A program made the position numbers and the translations under genes. 64,000 bases of DNA from Bolinopsis microptera (Eukaryota > Ctenophora > Tentaculata > Lobata > Bolinopsidae), in the NCBI RefSeq assembly GCF_026151205.1, contig NC_087073.1, positions 3,555,001-3,619,000 on the forward strand, written 5' to 3'. A model generated the notes under the pieces. It searched no databases and was not told the DNA's origin. It saw nothing but the letters and a program-made list of their open reading frames with translations. Positions 38,001 through 48,156 of the stretch are shown in pieces; positions within the stretch are counted from its first letter, which is position 1; every line of letters begins with the position of its first letter.

Positions 38001-41000
38001 CTTGTAAGTGACAGCTTTAAATATCTGTGTGCTGTGGTGATTGCATTTCTTGATGATATTTACTATTTAAGGACGAATTCGCTTTATCTTAGATTCAATA
38101 TACCCCAGTTTTTACTGCCAGTATTTCTCGAATGAAGACCCCATTTTACTGGAAATAAATGAAATAGTAAGAACCAAGAATAATATTGTAACCTCGTGTA
38201 ACAACTTTACTGATCTGTAACGTGGCTGATTTGAAGCAAGAAGTCACTTTGGTAAATTATAGGTCTCTGGAATTCCGACTAACAATCCATATTATTTTAG
38301 ATTTCACTTCTACACTAATTTCACACTAAGACTTTCTATTAATATCCAATAACATACGACAAGCATCTTCACAAATTGAACAATGATTTACAGCGGCGGC
38401 AGCAGCCCCTCCTGCAGCTGCAGCTCCCTCATCTCCAGTGTACTCCACACCCGCTCCTAGGCCAACTCCTGGTATGATTATCAACCCTCATCTGCCTTAC
38501 TTTCGTCATCTTTAATCGCTTGCATCAATCTTAAAATTTGCACCTAAAAATCCTTTTGAGTTGCCAGCGTCGATTCTATTTTGATCTCTATAAATCAAAC
38601 GTAGCTTGAGCAATCAGTATCTAGATATTATTTTTCTATAAGCTACTATGATAATTTTATAATCAGCATTCAGCATGATGGAATGATATCGATATAATTT
38701 CTTGATATGATTGATTGTGTTGTAAAATCAAGTGAACCTTTTGATCATTCATAACTCATTCATAACTCATGATCATGCTGTTCCTCATTGTAGATATTTT
38801 GTCTTGTATAAATTGTAATTGTAATACATGTGTAGGTTACCAGCCGTCCTACAGCATGCCGTACGGTATGCCAGCATACAGTGGTTACTACACTTACCCT
38901 CAACCTGCTGAATACGGAAACTATCCTCCCACTGCACCGAACCCACCAGGACAACACCCACCAGGACAATACCCACCAGGGCAACACCCACCAGGACAAT
39001 ACCCACCAGGGCAACACCCACCAGGACATAACACCCGGCCTTGATACATGATTGTTTGTGTTGTAAAATCGATTGAACCTTTTAATCATCCATAAATCAT
39101 TCATAACTCATACTGTTGCCTCATTGTAGATATTTTGGTCTTTTGTAAATGTAATTGTAATACATTGATGTTAATTCATTCATTTCATTTCATTTCAAAA
39201 TATTGTTCTGAAAAATATGGTCAAGTGATGTTTGATAAGTAACGTACCTAGCTATGCACTGATGGCGGTTATAACTTACAATTGGCCCCGCATTCCTTAT
39301 GACTGTCGGGGGGGGGGGGGGGGGGGGTGTAACCCAAAAAAACCCAACTCCTACCCAAGAAAAGGTAATACTGGGATTGGGTTTTTTTGGGTTTTTTGGG
39401 TTTTTTAAACAAAATTTTAACAAAATTCTAGCCATTTCATTTGTTGTATTAAATGTGAATTATTCCCACTGGGTCTTACCTACCTGTTGTTCTCATGTCT
39501 TAACTTAATAGATAGTTTATATAAGTGTCTTTATATTAACAGTATGTTATCACGATAGCAAACAGGATGTCTAGTTCATCAAAATATAATCCATATGAAT
39601 GCAGAAAGTGGAAATGTGCCAAATGTGGCAAATGTGTTCTCCTGTCCATGTCATTGAAAGAGGCTATGACGAAGGTCAAAGCACATGACTTAAATTACTT
39701 GACTCAAGGCAGCTTCAGAGTCCGAGTCTCAATGATGTGTCTCCAAAGCTTTCTGTCCGCCATAAGCTCCTTAATCTCCCCAGTGTTCTTGAGTACGGTG
39801 TCACTTATTAGGTTATCGACGAAGGTGAGCGGTGGTCTGCCCCTCCCTCTGGTCCCATGGCTAGGTTCCCGAAGGAGAAGTTGGTGTACTGCCAGGTCAT
39901 CATATCGCTGGATCTCTGGATGTGCCCAGCAAACCTCATTCTTTTGGCCTGTATCTTCGAACTAACTCTTGGGAGTGATCCAAAGACCTCTTTGTTGGTG
40001 CGATGTTCTCTCCAGTCCACGTTTAGGGCCATCCAAAGCATTCTACTGTAACATCCGTCTATTCTTTTCAAAGATTCTGTCATTGTCCACGTTTCCGTTC
40101 CATACAGGAAGATTGATTCAACTGTAGCCTTGAAACAGACGGATCTTTAAATCTCTGCGCAAATTGGACCTCCATATAGCCTTCATTTTGTGGTAGGCAG
40201 CCCATGCCTTGGCCTTGCGTACCCTAAAGGCGTGCTCTGTTGTACTTGTCCAGGCTCCTAGGTAGAAAAAATCCTCAACTTCCTCTAAGGCATGTCCGTC
40301 CTTAGAAGTTATTGTGTGTGGCTCCTCTTCTACTAAATTAACAGTAAGATGCTTGGTTTTAGACAAAAGAGATTTTCTGCAGCTCCTCATCAGATGAGGC
40401 TTCTGTATGACTGTATCATGTGATGACAGTGAGCCTGCGCTTTCCATTGAAAGACATGGTGAGGATCCTTGCGCTGTAAGATTTTATAAGACTTAAATAG
40501 CCTCATATGCTGTCCTCGTCAAGATGATTCCTACTCTCCCATTAGAAGCGCCAGCTGCGTTTCTCCACGCAGATGAGGTCACTAGATGATTCCCTTTGTT
40601 CATCTTTTCTATCCTGGTAGGCTCAGAATGCACTACATGATGTTCTTGCAGGCCAAGGATGTGCAGCTTGCTTCGAGAAAATAGTTCTGCAAGTTCGATG
40701 CATTTGTGCTGTTCTCTGGCTGTTCTTATGTTAAATGTGCTAACCTTAGCAGTCCTTTTACATGATACAATACAATTGATGTTCATATTTTTTTGTTTGT
40801 TTTCTTGTTTGACTTTCTGTAGAAATAGGCTGTCGTGTTGTGGAGACCGAGTCATCAGCTTCTGTAATAGCAGCGTTATTACCCCGGCAACCACTTCCAC
40901 TAGTAAAATAAGAGGCTTTAACCCTTAAGCTGTTGATATACTTCATCTTGACTTTTCAGTTGGCTCACAATCCTGTGCAGTCCCCTGCACATTGGCAGTG

Positions 41001-43615
41001 GATTGTGTTCTTAACTCTTGCGCCACTAAAAGGTTAAGGGCATCCGCTTGAACAATAGCCATCTTTAACTCTCACCATAATATCTTGGATATCTTGAGCA
41101 TGTAATTGCACGAACATATGCTATACAAGACAAATGTGACACTTCCTTTTTCTACCCAACAGCATCAGTTGTAATCCTTACCCAATCGTCACCTGCTCAA
41201 GTGTGGGACTGTCCGATTTTATCCCAAAGCATAAGGAGGTTAGAGTGAGAACAGAGCCACACTTTAGCGGGGACTAACCCTTCCCCTGACTACCTCGTTA
41301 CCCGGTACCCCGGGCATAGGGAGCCGTATCCTGACTACCAGAGTGTGGTCCAGTCTAGCTGGGTCATAGTAGACTAGGTTGAACAGGGTAACAGCCAACA
41401 CCTCTTTAGCTACTGTGCAATCCACAGTAACGATTTACGAGTCTCAAAGCCTCTTGTAGACCAAAAGTTAAGGAGTCGATAGATCAAATTATTGAACTTC
41501 CGGGGCTCCCGTCGACCGTCCTGCCTTTAGCCTGGACCCCCTGTCCAGTATCCAGTCTTCACCACGCGGAGGTAGTGGCTTTCATCATGCTGTCCGATGA
41601 GTGTCTGGAAGAGGGCACCAGCAGGATACCCCTTTTCAAAGTTCTGGGAGCTTCACATCAGACCAGTCACCAGGGCTTCCACCCAGCTTCTATCCAGCGG
41701 TGACGCCTTGGGCCACCTAAGCTTCACACAACCATTGAAAGACCACCTGCCTACTTGTAAAAATTTTGATGATGCGATTATTACAGTCGAGGGTCTGATG
41801 CTGTACATTCTCAGTGTAACAGCTGACAACAGTTATCAACACTTTATGCCCTGGCTGTTTACATCCGATGCCTGCGAGCAAACTTTATGCTTTCCTGCGC
41901 ATAGGCCTCCATGCAGGCATTATAACTAATCTGTGTTCTAAGGATATGTTGGTTGGCATGGGCAAATCAAACCGTTCCCTCGAGCTTGATGCACTCGGCA
42001 AAAGTTTGATCCCTGTAACAGTTGCCCACTCTCGCAACAAGCTTGTTATACCGCATCCGAAAGCAGAGAAACTATTTAGAGGTAAAGATACTTCAATCCC
42101 AAGATTGTTACAAGCTATGAATAAGGGAGTCTCAAGGGGTAGAGAACTCCTTCAAGAACACTGTAACTTTGAAGGAGAGGCTTTCCAACCATCTTCTGAC
42201 GGAGCAGAGAGTGACGAAGCGGAAACAGATGATGAAGAAGAGGAAGTGGAGGATATTGACTCATCAGAGGAATGGGCGAAAATAGTAACTGTGTATGGTG
42301 ATGCTCTGCATCATGATACGGCTGTTGAGGTTTGCCTCAATGGAGGGCGAGATCGAATGCCATCCCAGTCAAGATTTTAGCGGCTCCAGGGCCATAAACA
42401 AGCGAAGATATCACTTAATATCACATGTGATCATGCAGCTGATGGTAACTGCAAGATTCTTTCAGTTGGAGATAGAGCATGGTTTCTGTAATGTAATCAT
42501 ATCTGGATGGCCAACTTCTTCTGAGCACATCAGTGAATAAAATACTGCTTTTGGGTGATATTTAAGCGATTATATCTATTGTAATGTTGTAGTGATGAAC
42601 CACAACAGTGATATTGTACTGATAATTGTTTTGCTAGGTGCCTACATGATTTTATTTCCTTCAAATGAAAAATTTGTAAAAAAACCCAAAAAAACCCAAC
42701 TCCTACCCTGAAAAAGGTAATACTGGGATTGGGTTTTTTTGGGTTTTTTTGGGTTACACCCCCCCCCCCCCCCCCCCCCACTGTCAGTAAAGACGCGTAT
42801 AATTTGATTGTGCCAACAGTGCATGTGGCATGTAAAATAATATACAGCCCTAGACAAATATTTTAAAAAGAATTTATTTACCTTTTCAAATTTTAAGCTG
42901 ATTTATCAGAGTCAACATATTAAAGCGTGGCGGGTGCGGAATCGCACTTTTCGCATAAGTTTTCCGCACTTTAATGTTGCTTCTGGACTGAATCATTGCA
43001 CTGTAAAGTGTAAGTGTTATTATGTATTTATTGTTTCAGCTGCACCAGCCCCGCTCCCCCAAGCCACTGCCTCCCCAATGGGGCAAGCACCCGCCCCCCA
43101 AGCACCACCCCTCGCTGCTCAGGGCGCACCCCAACAGTACAACTACGGTGGTACACTGCCAAGCGGAGGTAACGAATACTATCCAGCACTGTCATTCATC
43201 AGCTGTTTAACTAATCACAATTTGGGATACACCCAAGCACATTATCTTTAACTAAAGCTGGTTTCATCATGAAATTACTTACTAAATATCTCACAAGATA
43301 CCCCAAATCCCACACTATATAATTATAATAGTAAACAGATAATATCTCCCAGGTGTAGGTTACCAGCCGTCGTACAACATGCCGTACGGTATGCCAGCAT
43401 ACGGTGGTTACTACACTTACCCTGGACCTGCTGCTGCTGCTTACGGAAACTACCCTCCCGCTGCTCAGTACCCACCTGGGCAATACCCACCAGGGCAAAA
43501 CACCCGGCCACAATACCCACCAGGTCAAAACGCCGGAGCCCAGTACCCACCCGGGCAATACCCGCCCAGCCAATACCCTCCCGGGCAGTATCCGCCTTAC
43601 ACTGGCCCCAAATAG
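23056..43615 (+). CDS. PDCD6IP: ALIX / PDCD6IP, BRO1-V domain ESCRT adaptor (about 20 exons; 832- or about 891-aa forms)
   Basis: Exons: 23056-23172, 23493-23639, 23866-23932, 24922-25049, 25214-25384, 25628-25783, 26058-26171, 30339-30483, 30670-30808, 30982-31154, 31269-31402, 31617-31709, 32454-32516, 32628-32733, 32893-33041, 33162-33388, 37921-38003, 38394-38471, then either 38836-39044, or 43040-43168 plus 43359-43615. All joins keep frame. BRO1 domain (about 1-360): [56 protein letters not shown] domain (about 361-710): [40 protein letters not shown]. Then a Pro-rich tail. Known role of the family: recruits CHMP4/ESCRT-III through BRO1, binds YPXL cargo through V, and TSG101, ALG-2 and endophilin/CIN85 through the tail, in multivesicular bodies, exosomes, cytokinesis and membrane repair. 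The start may be the first or one of two nearby in-frame Met codons. Long introns are filled by a nested gene, a minisatellite and transposons. Confidence 0.95.
24344..24620 (+). repeat. 16-bp minisatellite in ALIX intron 3, CACGTG in nearly every unit
   Basis: About 16 units of TGTATGACACGTGGTG with a few slipped units. Fifteen carry the palindromic E-box CACGTG and one has AACGTG. The unit is not a multiple of three, so all frames stay open and give long, meaningless Tyr/His/Thr-rich ORFs on the minus strand. Confidence 0.95.
26649..29535 (-). CDS. Secreted kringle + fucolectin-like protein, nested antisense in ALIX intron 7 (2 exons, 640 aa)
   Basis: Exon 1, 29535-29306, encodes a signal peptide ([17 protein letters not shown]) and the start of an ectodomain; exon 2, 28341-26649, joins in phase 2 ([15 protein letters not shown]). 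The whole is 641 codons with stop. Residues about 25-135 form an unnamed beta-rich domain ([20 protein letters not shown]). A Cys-rich linker follows (about 160-245). A kringle spans about 254-333: [31 protein letters not shown], with the six-Cys spacing of the family. Next is a Glu/Lys-rich stretch (about 362-415) made by an 18-bp tandem repeat, then a fucolectin/F5-8C-like domain (about 420-570: [28 protein letters not shown]). No later membrane segment is seen, so it should be secreted. Kringles bind lysine-type ligands and fucolectins bind sugars; the function here is unknown. Lies wholly inside 26172-30338. Confidence 0.85.
27344..27462 (-). repeat. 18-bp coding minisatellite (Glu/Lys/Asp-rich)
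   Basis: Six or so copies of TCTTCCTTTTCTTCCTCA (plus strand), read on the minus strand as EEKEDE units of the kringle protein. Length is likely variable between individuals. Confidence 0.9.
28500..29200. repeat. Probable decayed DNA-transposon sequence in the kringle gene intron
   Basis: Begins after a (TA)n run with ACAGGATGGGCCAAAAGTC, the look of a mariner-type terminal repeat. No partner end was found and no coding frame survives. The rest of the intron shows nothing else. Confidence 0.3.
33798..34235 (+). pseudogene. SAM-domain-like fragment, intronless
   Basis: The frame from 33808 to 34131 reads [20 protein letters not shown], the first helices of a SAM domain, preceded by about 75 residues ([17 protein letters not shown]) without a known family. 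The rest of the SAM domain ([20 protein letters not shown]) continues in another frame, so the domain is shifted once near 34085. A TAG acceptor just upstream would splice in phase to ALIX exon 16 (LMK then KEQLSANHK). SAM domains mediate protein or RNA contacts. It could be a captured piece of a host gene, a processed pseudogene, or an ALIX side exon; the parent gene is not identified. Confidence 0.5.
34450..37650 (-). mobile_element. CR1/L2-like LINE, near full length, decayed
   Basis: Minus strand, in order: an ORF1-like part with CCHC knuckles (37626-37147: [26 protein letters not shown]), an endonuclease part (36844-36335: [14 protein letters not shown]), reverse transcriptase (36180-34882: [35 protein letters not shown], then [11 protein letters not shown]), and the usual C-terminal tail (34843-34466: [19 protein letters not shown]). 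The pieces lie in several frames, so the element has at least four frame changes and cannot be active. It sits in ALIX intron 16 against the direction of the gene. Confidence 0.85.
38706..39165 (+). repeat. Tandem duplication of the intron sequence around ALIX exon A
   Basis: 38706-38835 (before the exon) recurs at about 39048-39165 (after it): GTTGTAAAATC, TTCATAACTCAT, TCATTGTAGATATTTTG and GTAATTGTAATACAT are shared. The second copy has lost the splice acceptor and no exon follows it. Confidence 0.8.
38836..39044 (+). CDS. PDCD6IP: ALIX alternative last exon A (PTAP-bearing Pro-rich tail)
   Basis: Follows an acceptor TGTAG and joins in phase to exon 18 ([16 protein letters not shown]). 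It encodes [20 protein letters not shown], then [12 protein letters not shown], then five [10 protein letters not shown] units and HNTRP before TGA at 39042-39044. Codons at 38928-38939 spell PTAP, the motif bound by the TSG101 UEV domain; vertebrate ALIX has PSAP in its tail. The first 20 codons repeat those of exon B at 43359 almost exactly, so the two exons are duplicates. Use of this exon gives an 832-residue protein. Confidence 0.8.
39682..41590 (-). mobile_element. RTE-type LINE, internally deleted
   Basis: Minus strand: endonuclease start (40900-40493: [42 protein letters not shown]), then directly the C-terminal part (40447-39808: [47 protein letters not shown]). The reverse transcriptase core between them is missing. 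The GC-rich stretch 41200-41590 looks like its 5' UTR. The 3' tail resembles that of the LINE at 10187 (AAGTCAAGT-type), but the endonuclease is diverged, so it is another family of the same clade. Confidence 0.75.
41597..42380 (+). pseudogene. Broken reading frame of unknown protein inside element B
   Basis: Two overlapping frames read [20 protein letters not shown] and then [28 protein letters not shown] and a strongly acidic tail ([16 protein letters not shown]). It looks like the 3' part of a transposon-borne gene cut by the LINE, perhaps beginning with the Cys-rich frame at 39567. I do not recognise the family and it is no longer intact. Confidence 0.4.
43040..43615 (+). CDS. PDCD6IP: ALIX exons 20-21, alternative tail B
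   Basis: Exon 43040-43168 ([15 protein letters not shown] ... GGTLPSGG) joins exon 18 in phase and splices to the last exon, which starts at 43353 or 43359 (two in-frame AG acceptors six bases apart, adding or omitting Gly-Val). The last exon gives [32 protein letters not shown], then seven YPPGQ-like units ending YPPYTGPK, stop 43613-43615. Where exon A has PTAP this exon has PPAAQ, and no P-S/T-A-P occurs elsewhere in this tail. Resulting protein about 891 or 893 residues, close to human ALIX (868). Confidence 0.85.
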
Positions 43616-46229
43616 GAACTCGTGCATGACTCTATTCGTTTAACCAGAATCCTTCGGGCGGACTTGTGTTGCCTCTTGATCACCATGTTGGTAGAGTAGT
43701 GACTAGTGAACTGCTGATTTTTATTTTGATACGCGTGCATACTGCATAATGCCTTTCTTTTCAATTTAGCATTCATTTGTTGGGAATTTAGAGAAACCTG
43801 GAACAATTGGGTTGCCGAATATAAATGTTTTTCAACCATTTAGGACAATTAATTAATTAATTAATTAAAGGATAACCCAGTCTTTAACTTGCATTCAATT
43901 TGCTCAGTTTTCATTGCTTTGACAAATTGTTATCTTAATGTACCTTCTATTCACAGATATCTCTTGATTTGTATGGTTGTGGATTCGTAGACATGAATTT
44001 CTTCTTTCAGCTTTGTGGATACGACACATAGTACAATTTTGTTTAGATTATGTTATAGTTAATATATACTCTTTAAGTAAAATGTATTGTACATTTCTTT
44101 TTTGATTTGATTTTTAAGATTAATTGTGGATTAGCCCCCTTACCATAATGAGCGTGTTTTATTTGTATTTTGTAGTAACAGAGACACAGTTAAACCCTGA
44201 AATACTGTTCGGTACAGTAGCCAGATGAATTATAAAGAAATTTATGTGGGGCCTCTGGAATCTTATTCTGACGATCTAAATTTCAAGACATTTATTATGG
44301 TGTAAGAATTTTCACGAGAGCAATACCGTTAGGCATTCCGGTGTTCTACTGTATTGATATAGTAGTAAATATTCAATTTTTAGTTATCATCAAATATCAG
44401 AATTGTTAATATAAATATCACAAATATTATTACCAATACCTCTAATATCCTCCAAAATCTAATTTTACATTTCACGATTGAAGTAAAATGGAGAGTCAAA
44501 GCTAGCTGTGAACTTATCGGTGCAAAATATTAGCATCGAGATCATTGTTCGATTGACCCCTAAAGCAATGATGGCTAAACCGCATAGGATGTCTGAATAA
44601 TGACTGGTTTATATTATTATTAATTGTCCGCTTATAATCTTATGTACTAAAGAAAGTACATGCATGCAATAATCGGAGATGTTATAGGCATGATCGATTT
44701 AGGAGAGTGAACTGAATTAGATTTAATCATAATTTGCTATGACATCATTTGGTGAATGTTTCCACAAATATAAATCACTTCAAACATTACTGAACACATT
44801 CTTTATCAATGTAAACAGTCAAGGTCACAACCTATACTTTTCTTTAATAGTGTGAATTTTTCAAAGTCCATCATGCCTGATCATATCTGGTCCTTGGTCA
44901 TTTAAGAAGGTACTTCGTTCATCTGATTGCTGCACTGCGAGCTGGATTTATCTGTATTAGAATATGTGATCTCTCAGTTTTTCACATTGCTTCTGTGGGT
45001 ATTTTAGGCATGTTCATCTGGTTCATGTTAGGTACCATCATGTTGAAATGATGCATCGTTCGTGTTGTCTGATTCATCCTGAAATTGTTGGTATTGGTTG
45101 GTATTGGTAGCTAAAGATGCGAAAGACTAGCTTGGGTTGTACCTACTCGATCTTATGTTCATAACGTGTTACATCAGATTTTACCCAATAAGTAATAACA
45201 ATTTGAATGGACAATATATCACTTAAACATCTGGCCTTACTCTTGAGTCAGCAACATTGAATTACTTTGTACTCTGATCTCCCTAATACTGCGTAACGAT
45301 ACTGTACGGAAAAACGTGAACATTTTCCCCATTTTTCTACTCAAGAGTGTAATGTTAATTGTGTTTTCGTTAATATTGATGTAGTGTCAATTTAAGAAGG
45401 TGCTTTGCAGCTCTTGTAGCCGACTTGGCCGCATGACACCTGGGCATGTGATCAATCAGGCTCCCTTTAATTGGCACCGGGCGACCCCTGGGGCGGCCAC
45501 GTTACCAGATTTTATATTCTCGGATCTTCACATGGATACTTGCTACAGAGTGGACACCCTAATTAAATCGGGCCCGATCCGCTCTTGATTTTACAAGAAT
45601 TTTGGGGGCCGGTAATTTTAGCACATGTGCTGTGTGGCATGTGCCTGTCAGGCCCATTAGAGAGGAAGTATCTTTTGTTAAAACGTGGGGCGGACTCTTG
45701 GTCACTTGTATATTAGCACCTTTCTCACAATGGCCGATTGTGACTTGATTTGTCAACAAATCCGCGGCGTGAGCAAGATCTAGAGTTTACACAGGTCTCT
45801 GGAAATTAATTAACTCTTCAGTGTTTTGTTTGGATGACTGTCAAGTACGATAATTGGAGATAAATTGATCTGGACAGACGGTGCACGAGTTAAACTCAAG
45901 AAGGGTGTTGCAAAATTCCAATATCAAAATTACTACTATTGATTGCACGATATCCCATCCCTGATTTATTGGCACGATCCCTGATTCACCGGGATTTCCT
46001 TTAACCGGGATTTTCTGAGATCCACAAAAGCTAGACCGTCCAAAAGTAAACATAACATAACTATGTTAATTATGTTAATGAGTAAATTAAAACCCTGGTT
46101 TACTGGGATCCTCGATTTCCGGGGAAATCTGCTCAAATTGACATCTTGCCCAGATTTGCCTTTGGGGTTCCGGCTACTATAATATTGTAATCATAACTTA
46201 AGTGAATAAGAAAGAAGAAAAGTTCATAC
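43616..46229. other. Spacer downstream of ALIX, with last bHLH exon(s) not located
   Basis: AT-rich with a tetranucleotide AATT run at 43849-43868. A GC-richer island lies at 45405-45790 (CACCGGGCGACCCCTGGGGCG); it may be an old repeat. The final exon(s) of the minus-strand bHLH gene should lie here but no convincing acceptor and frame could be chosen. Confidence 0.4.
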
Positions 46230-48156
46230 CTCAAATACTCGATCTTTCTCTGCCACATCTGGTGTTCCCTCAAAAGGTCCGCCTGTCTCTCTCGTTCCTT
46301 ACTCATCACCATCATAGTATCCTCTTGACACGTGAGATTCTTCATGATCTGGTCTATGTACTGCAGTGCTGTAGCACGAACAGATGTTAGTTCGGAAAAC
46401 TTTCAATTTATAAGAAATTGCGATAATTTAGAGATAAAGGGGCTGATTTTTGGTATGAACAAAATGTATAGAAATGAACGAGAGCGAATGGGAAATAGTA
46501 ATATAGTAAATCATGTCTGCCAAGAAAATCCTGGCTCAAAACATTTCATAAGTTTGGAAAGCAGCTTACCTTTACTGAGGATGGTTTGTTTGGTATGGGA
46601 ACTGTCTCTACATGCTGGCACTATTTCTCTCAAATCTTCAAATCTGCTGTTCAATATCTTCCTTCTTCTCTGCTCGGACAGCTTGTGGGTCGTTCTTCTG
46701 TGGCTTATCTGTTGGAACAAATATCAAAGTGGGAACTTCATGGGTAATTCTTATACTAGGTGACATAATCTTCAAAGTCAGTTGAAACTGATATTGTTTT
46801 ACAGCAGGTCTTATTACTTACTAAAAGTGCGAGTAACTTGTACGATCTACACAAAAGCTACCGGATTTAGCGATACATTCCCGCCCTATGGTCTATACTA
46901 CATGAGTATAAGTACCAGATAAACTTAAACGGCGAATCAAGTAAATTTAATTATTAAACCGGTATGACCTCACTTTACACCATAACCAAGCTCAAGTTAC
47001 GAAGGTTCTAAGAGATACATCTTAATGTTTGACTTTATGCTTGCTTCCATTGCCTAAGGGTATTCACTATTTATTGGCGTGTAAGTAACCTACTTATTAA
47101 TTTCTTTACATGCAAACTGCCTCTCTTGTCCCCAGTGGACAAAGCAGACGATGCCATTAAAATCCATTAGCAGCTCAATCTCAAAAAATCTTTATTCGGC
47201 CCGCTCATTCATTTCTAGTGGCACAAAATATCAATGCAAATATTTTCCGGGTGTAGATAAAACGGTGTAAGGATTTTGGGCAAAGTTCTAATTCTTACTG
47301 GTAAACTTTCCTTGACCACGACAATTTGTAACTTTAACCAGATGAAATTTTATACAAACTTCAGACCTGAGCCAAAGGTTTTAACTAAAAGTATCCATAA
47401 AAACATGCAGACTGGGGATCTAATGCTAAGTAGCACTGTATCAGTTATTAGCTAGAAGTTACTACAGCGCAGCCCTGTAGCTAGTTTGTAGCCAAGTAGC
47501 TGGTTGTATTGTTTTAACATGCCTTAGATCTGTAGGGCAGGTCCATTGTTGTGCAGCTGACGAGCTGTGGCCTGGACTACAATGTAGTCAGGGCACACAA
47601 TGGCACTGATACAGTCCTCCTCCCATTGTAAAGAGCATGTGGTAAACATGGATTGTCAAACTGCCAGATTGGTTGTTTTGGCAAGTTGTGAACAATGAGC
47701 ACTGCGTAATTGGGAACAATTAACATGTCTTTGTAGTTGTACGTGATTGGTACAAGATGACCCAGGTTAGTTGTTACAGTGGTTACTATCTTATAATTCG
47801 CCCAAAAGTTTCAGACCGGAATAACACCTTTGACCTTTGTTATTCAGATTTAGAAGAGCAAACGAAATGTGTAACTAAAGTGCTTTCAAATTCAGCTTGG
47901 GCCTTGGGGCCAACAAATATGTCAAACTATTCAATATAAAACAGATTATTCCAAACTTAAACACCAAACACTTAAATATGTAAACTGAGGTTAAAACATA
48001 AACACTGAACTGTGAAAGTACCTGTTTCTGGATAGCGGACTGGAGCTTGTCGTCGCCCATATCTAAGAGCATGTTTGCTGTAGCATTGTTCCGCTTGTAG
48101 TCCCCGGGACATCCTGCTCCTCGCACCGCACAACTCTTTGTTACTGGTATGTACAT
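46230..48156 (-). CDS. bHLH (probable bHLH-Zip) class B transcription factor, 3' end incomplete
   Basis: Exons 48156-48022, 46708-46570 and 46368-46230 join in phase to 137 residues: MYIPVTKSCAVRGAGCPGDY, then a basic region THKLSEQRRRKILNSRF, helix 1 DLREIVPAC, loop RDSSHTKQ, helix 2 TILSKALQYIDQIMKNL, and a continuing helix MSKERERQADLLREHQMWQR with heptad-like Leu/Met that could be a zipper. The basic region has His53, Glu57 and Arg61, the His-Glu-Arg set of class B factors (Max, MXD, USF, Myc, MITF), which read CACGTG. The last seen exon ends at a good donor (TTTGAG then GTATGA), so at least one more exon follows. Exact family not assigned. An acceptor just before the ATG (TTCAG then TAAG-ATG) points to a 5' non-coding exon. 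Confidence 0.75.

Larger units (their letters stand above)
39308..42779. mobile_element. TIR-bounded element B (G-run tips, 6-bp target duplication) in an ALIX tail intron
   Basis: The left tip is a run of about 20 G then TGTAACCCAAAAAAACCCA; the right tip is the mirror image ending in a C-run. ACTGTC stands on both sides (39302-39307 and 42780-42785). Each tip is followed by a self-complementary arm, AACCCAAAAAAACCCAA with TTGGGTTTTTTTGGGTT, around a loop GGTAATACTGGGATT that is in the same orientation at both ends. Inside are a short Cys-rich frame at 39567 ([20 protein letters not shown]), an RTE-type LINE (39682 to about 41590), and a broken reading frame at 41597-42380. No transposase family is recognised. 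It separates the two ALIX last exons. Confidence 0.7.

Noticed and set aside
39308-42779. Element B as a Polinton because of its 6-bp target duplication
   Set aside because: Ends are not AG-type, length is far too small, and no polymerase, integrase or capsid sequence is seen.
42530-42857. Gly-rich minus-strand frames
   Set aside because: Produced by the C-run tip of element B.
43211-43627. Minus-strand Trp/Val/Leu repeat frame
   Set aside because: Antisense of the PPGQ repeat in ALIX exon B; the same holds for 38760-39104.
45405-45790. tRNA-derived SINE head in the GC-rich island
   Set aside because: An A-box-like patch occurs on the minus strand but no B box at the right distance.
46511-46720. 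Myc or Max assignment for the bHLH gene
   Set aside because: The His-Glu-Arg set fits class B generally, but loop and helix 2 are not close enough to any one family to name it.
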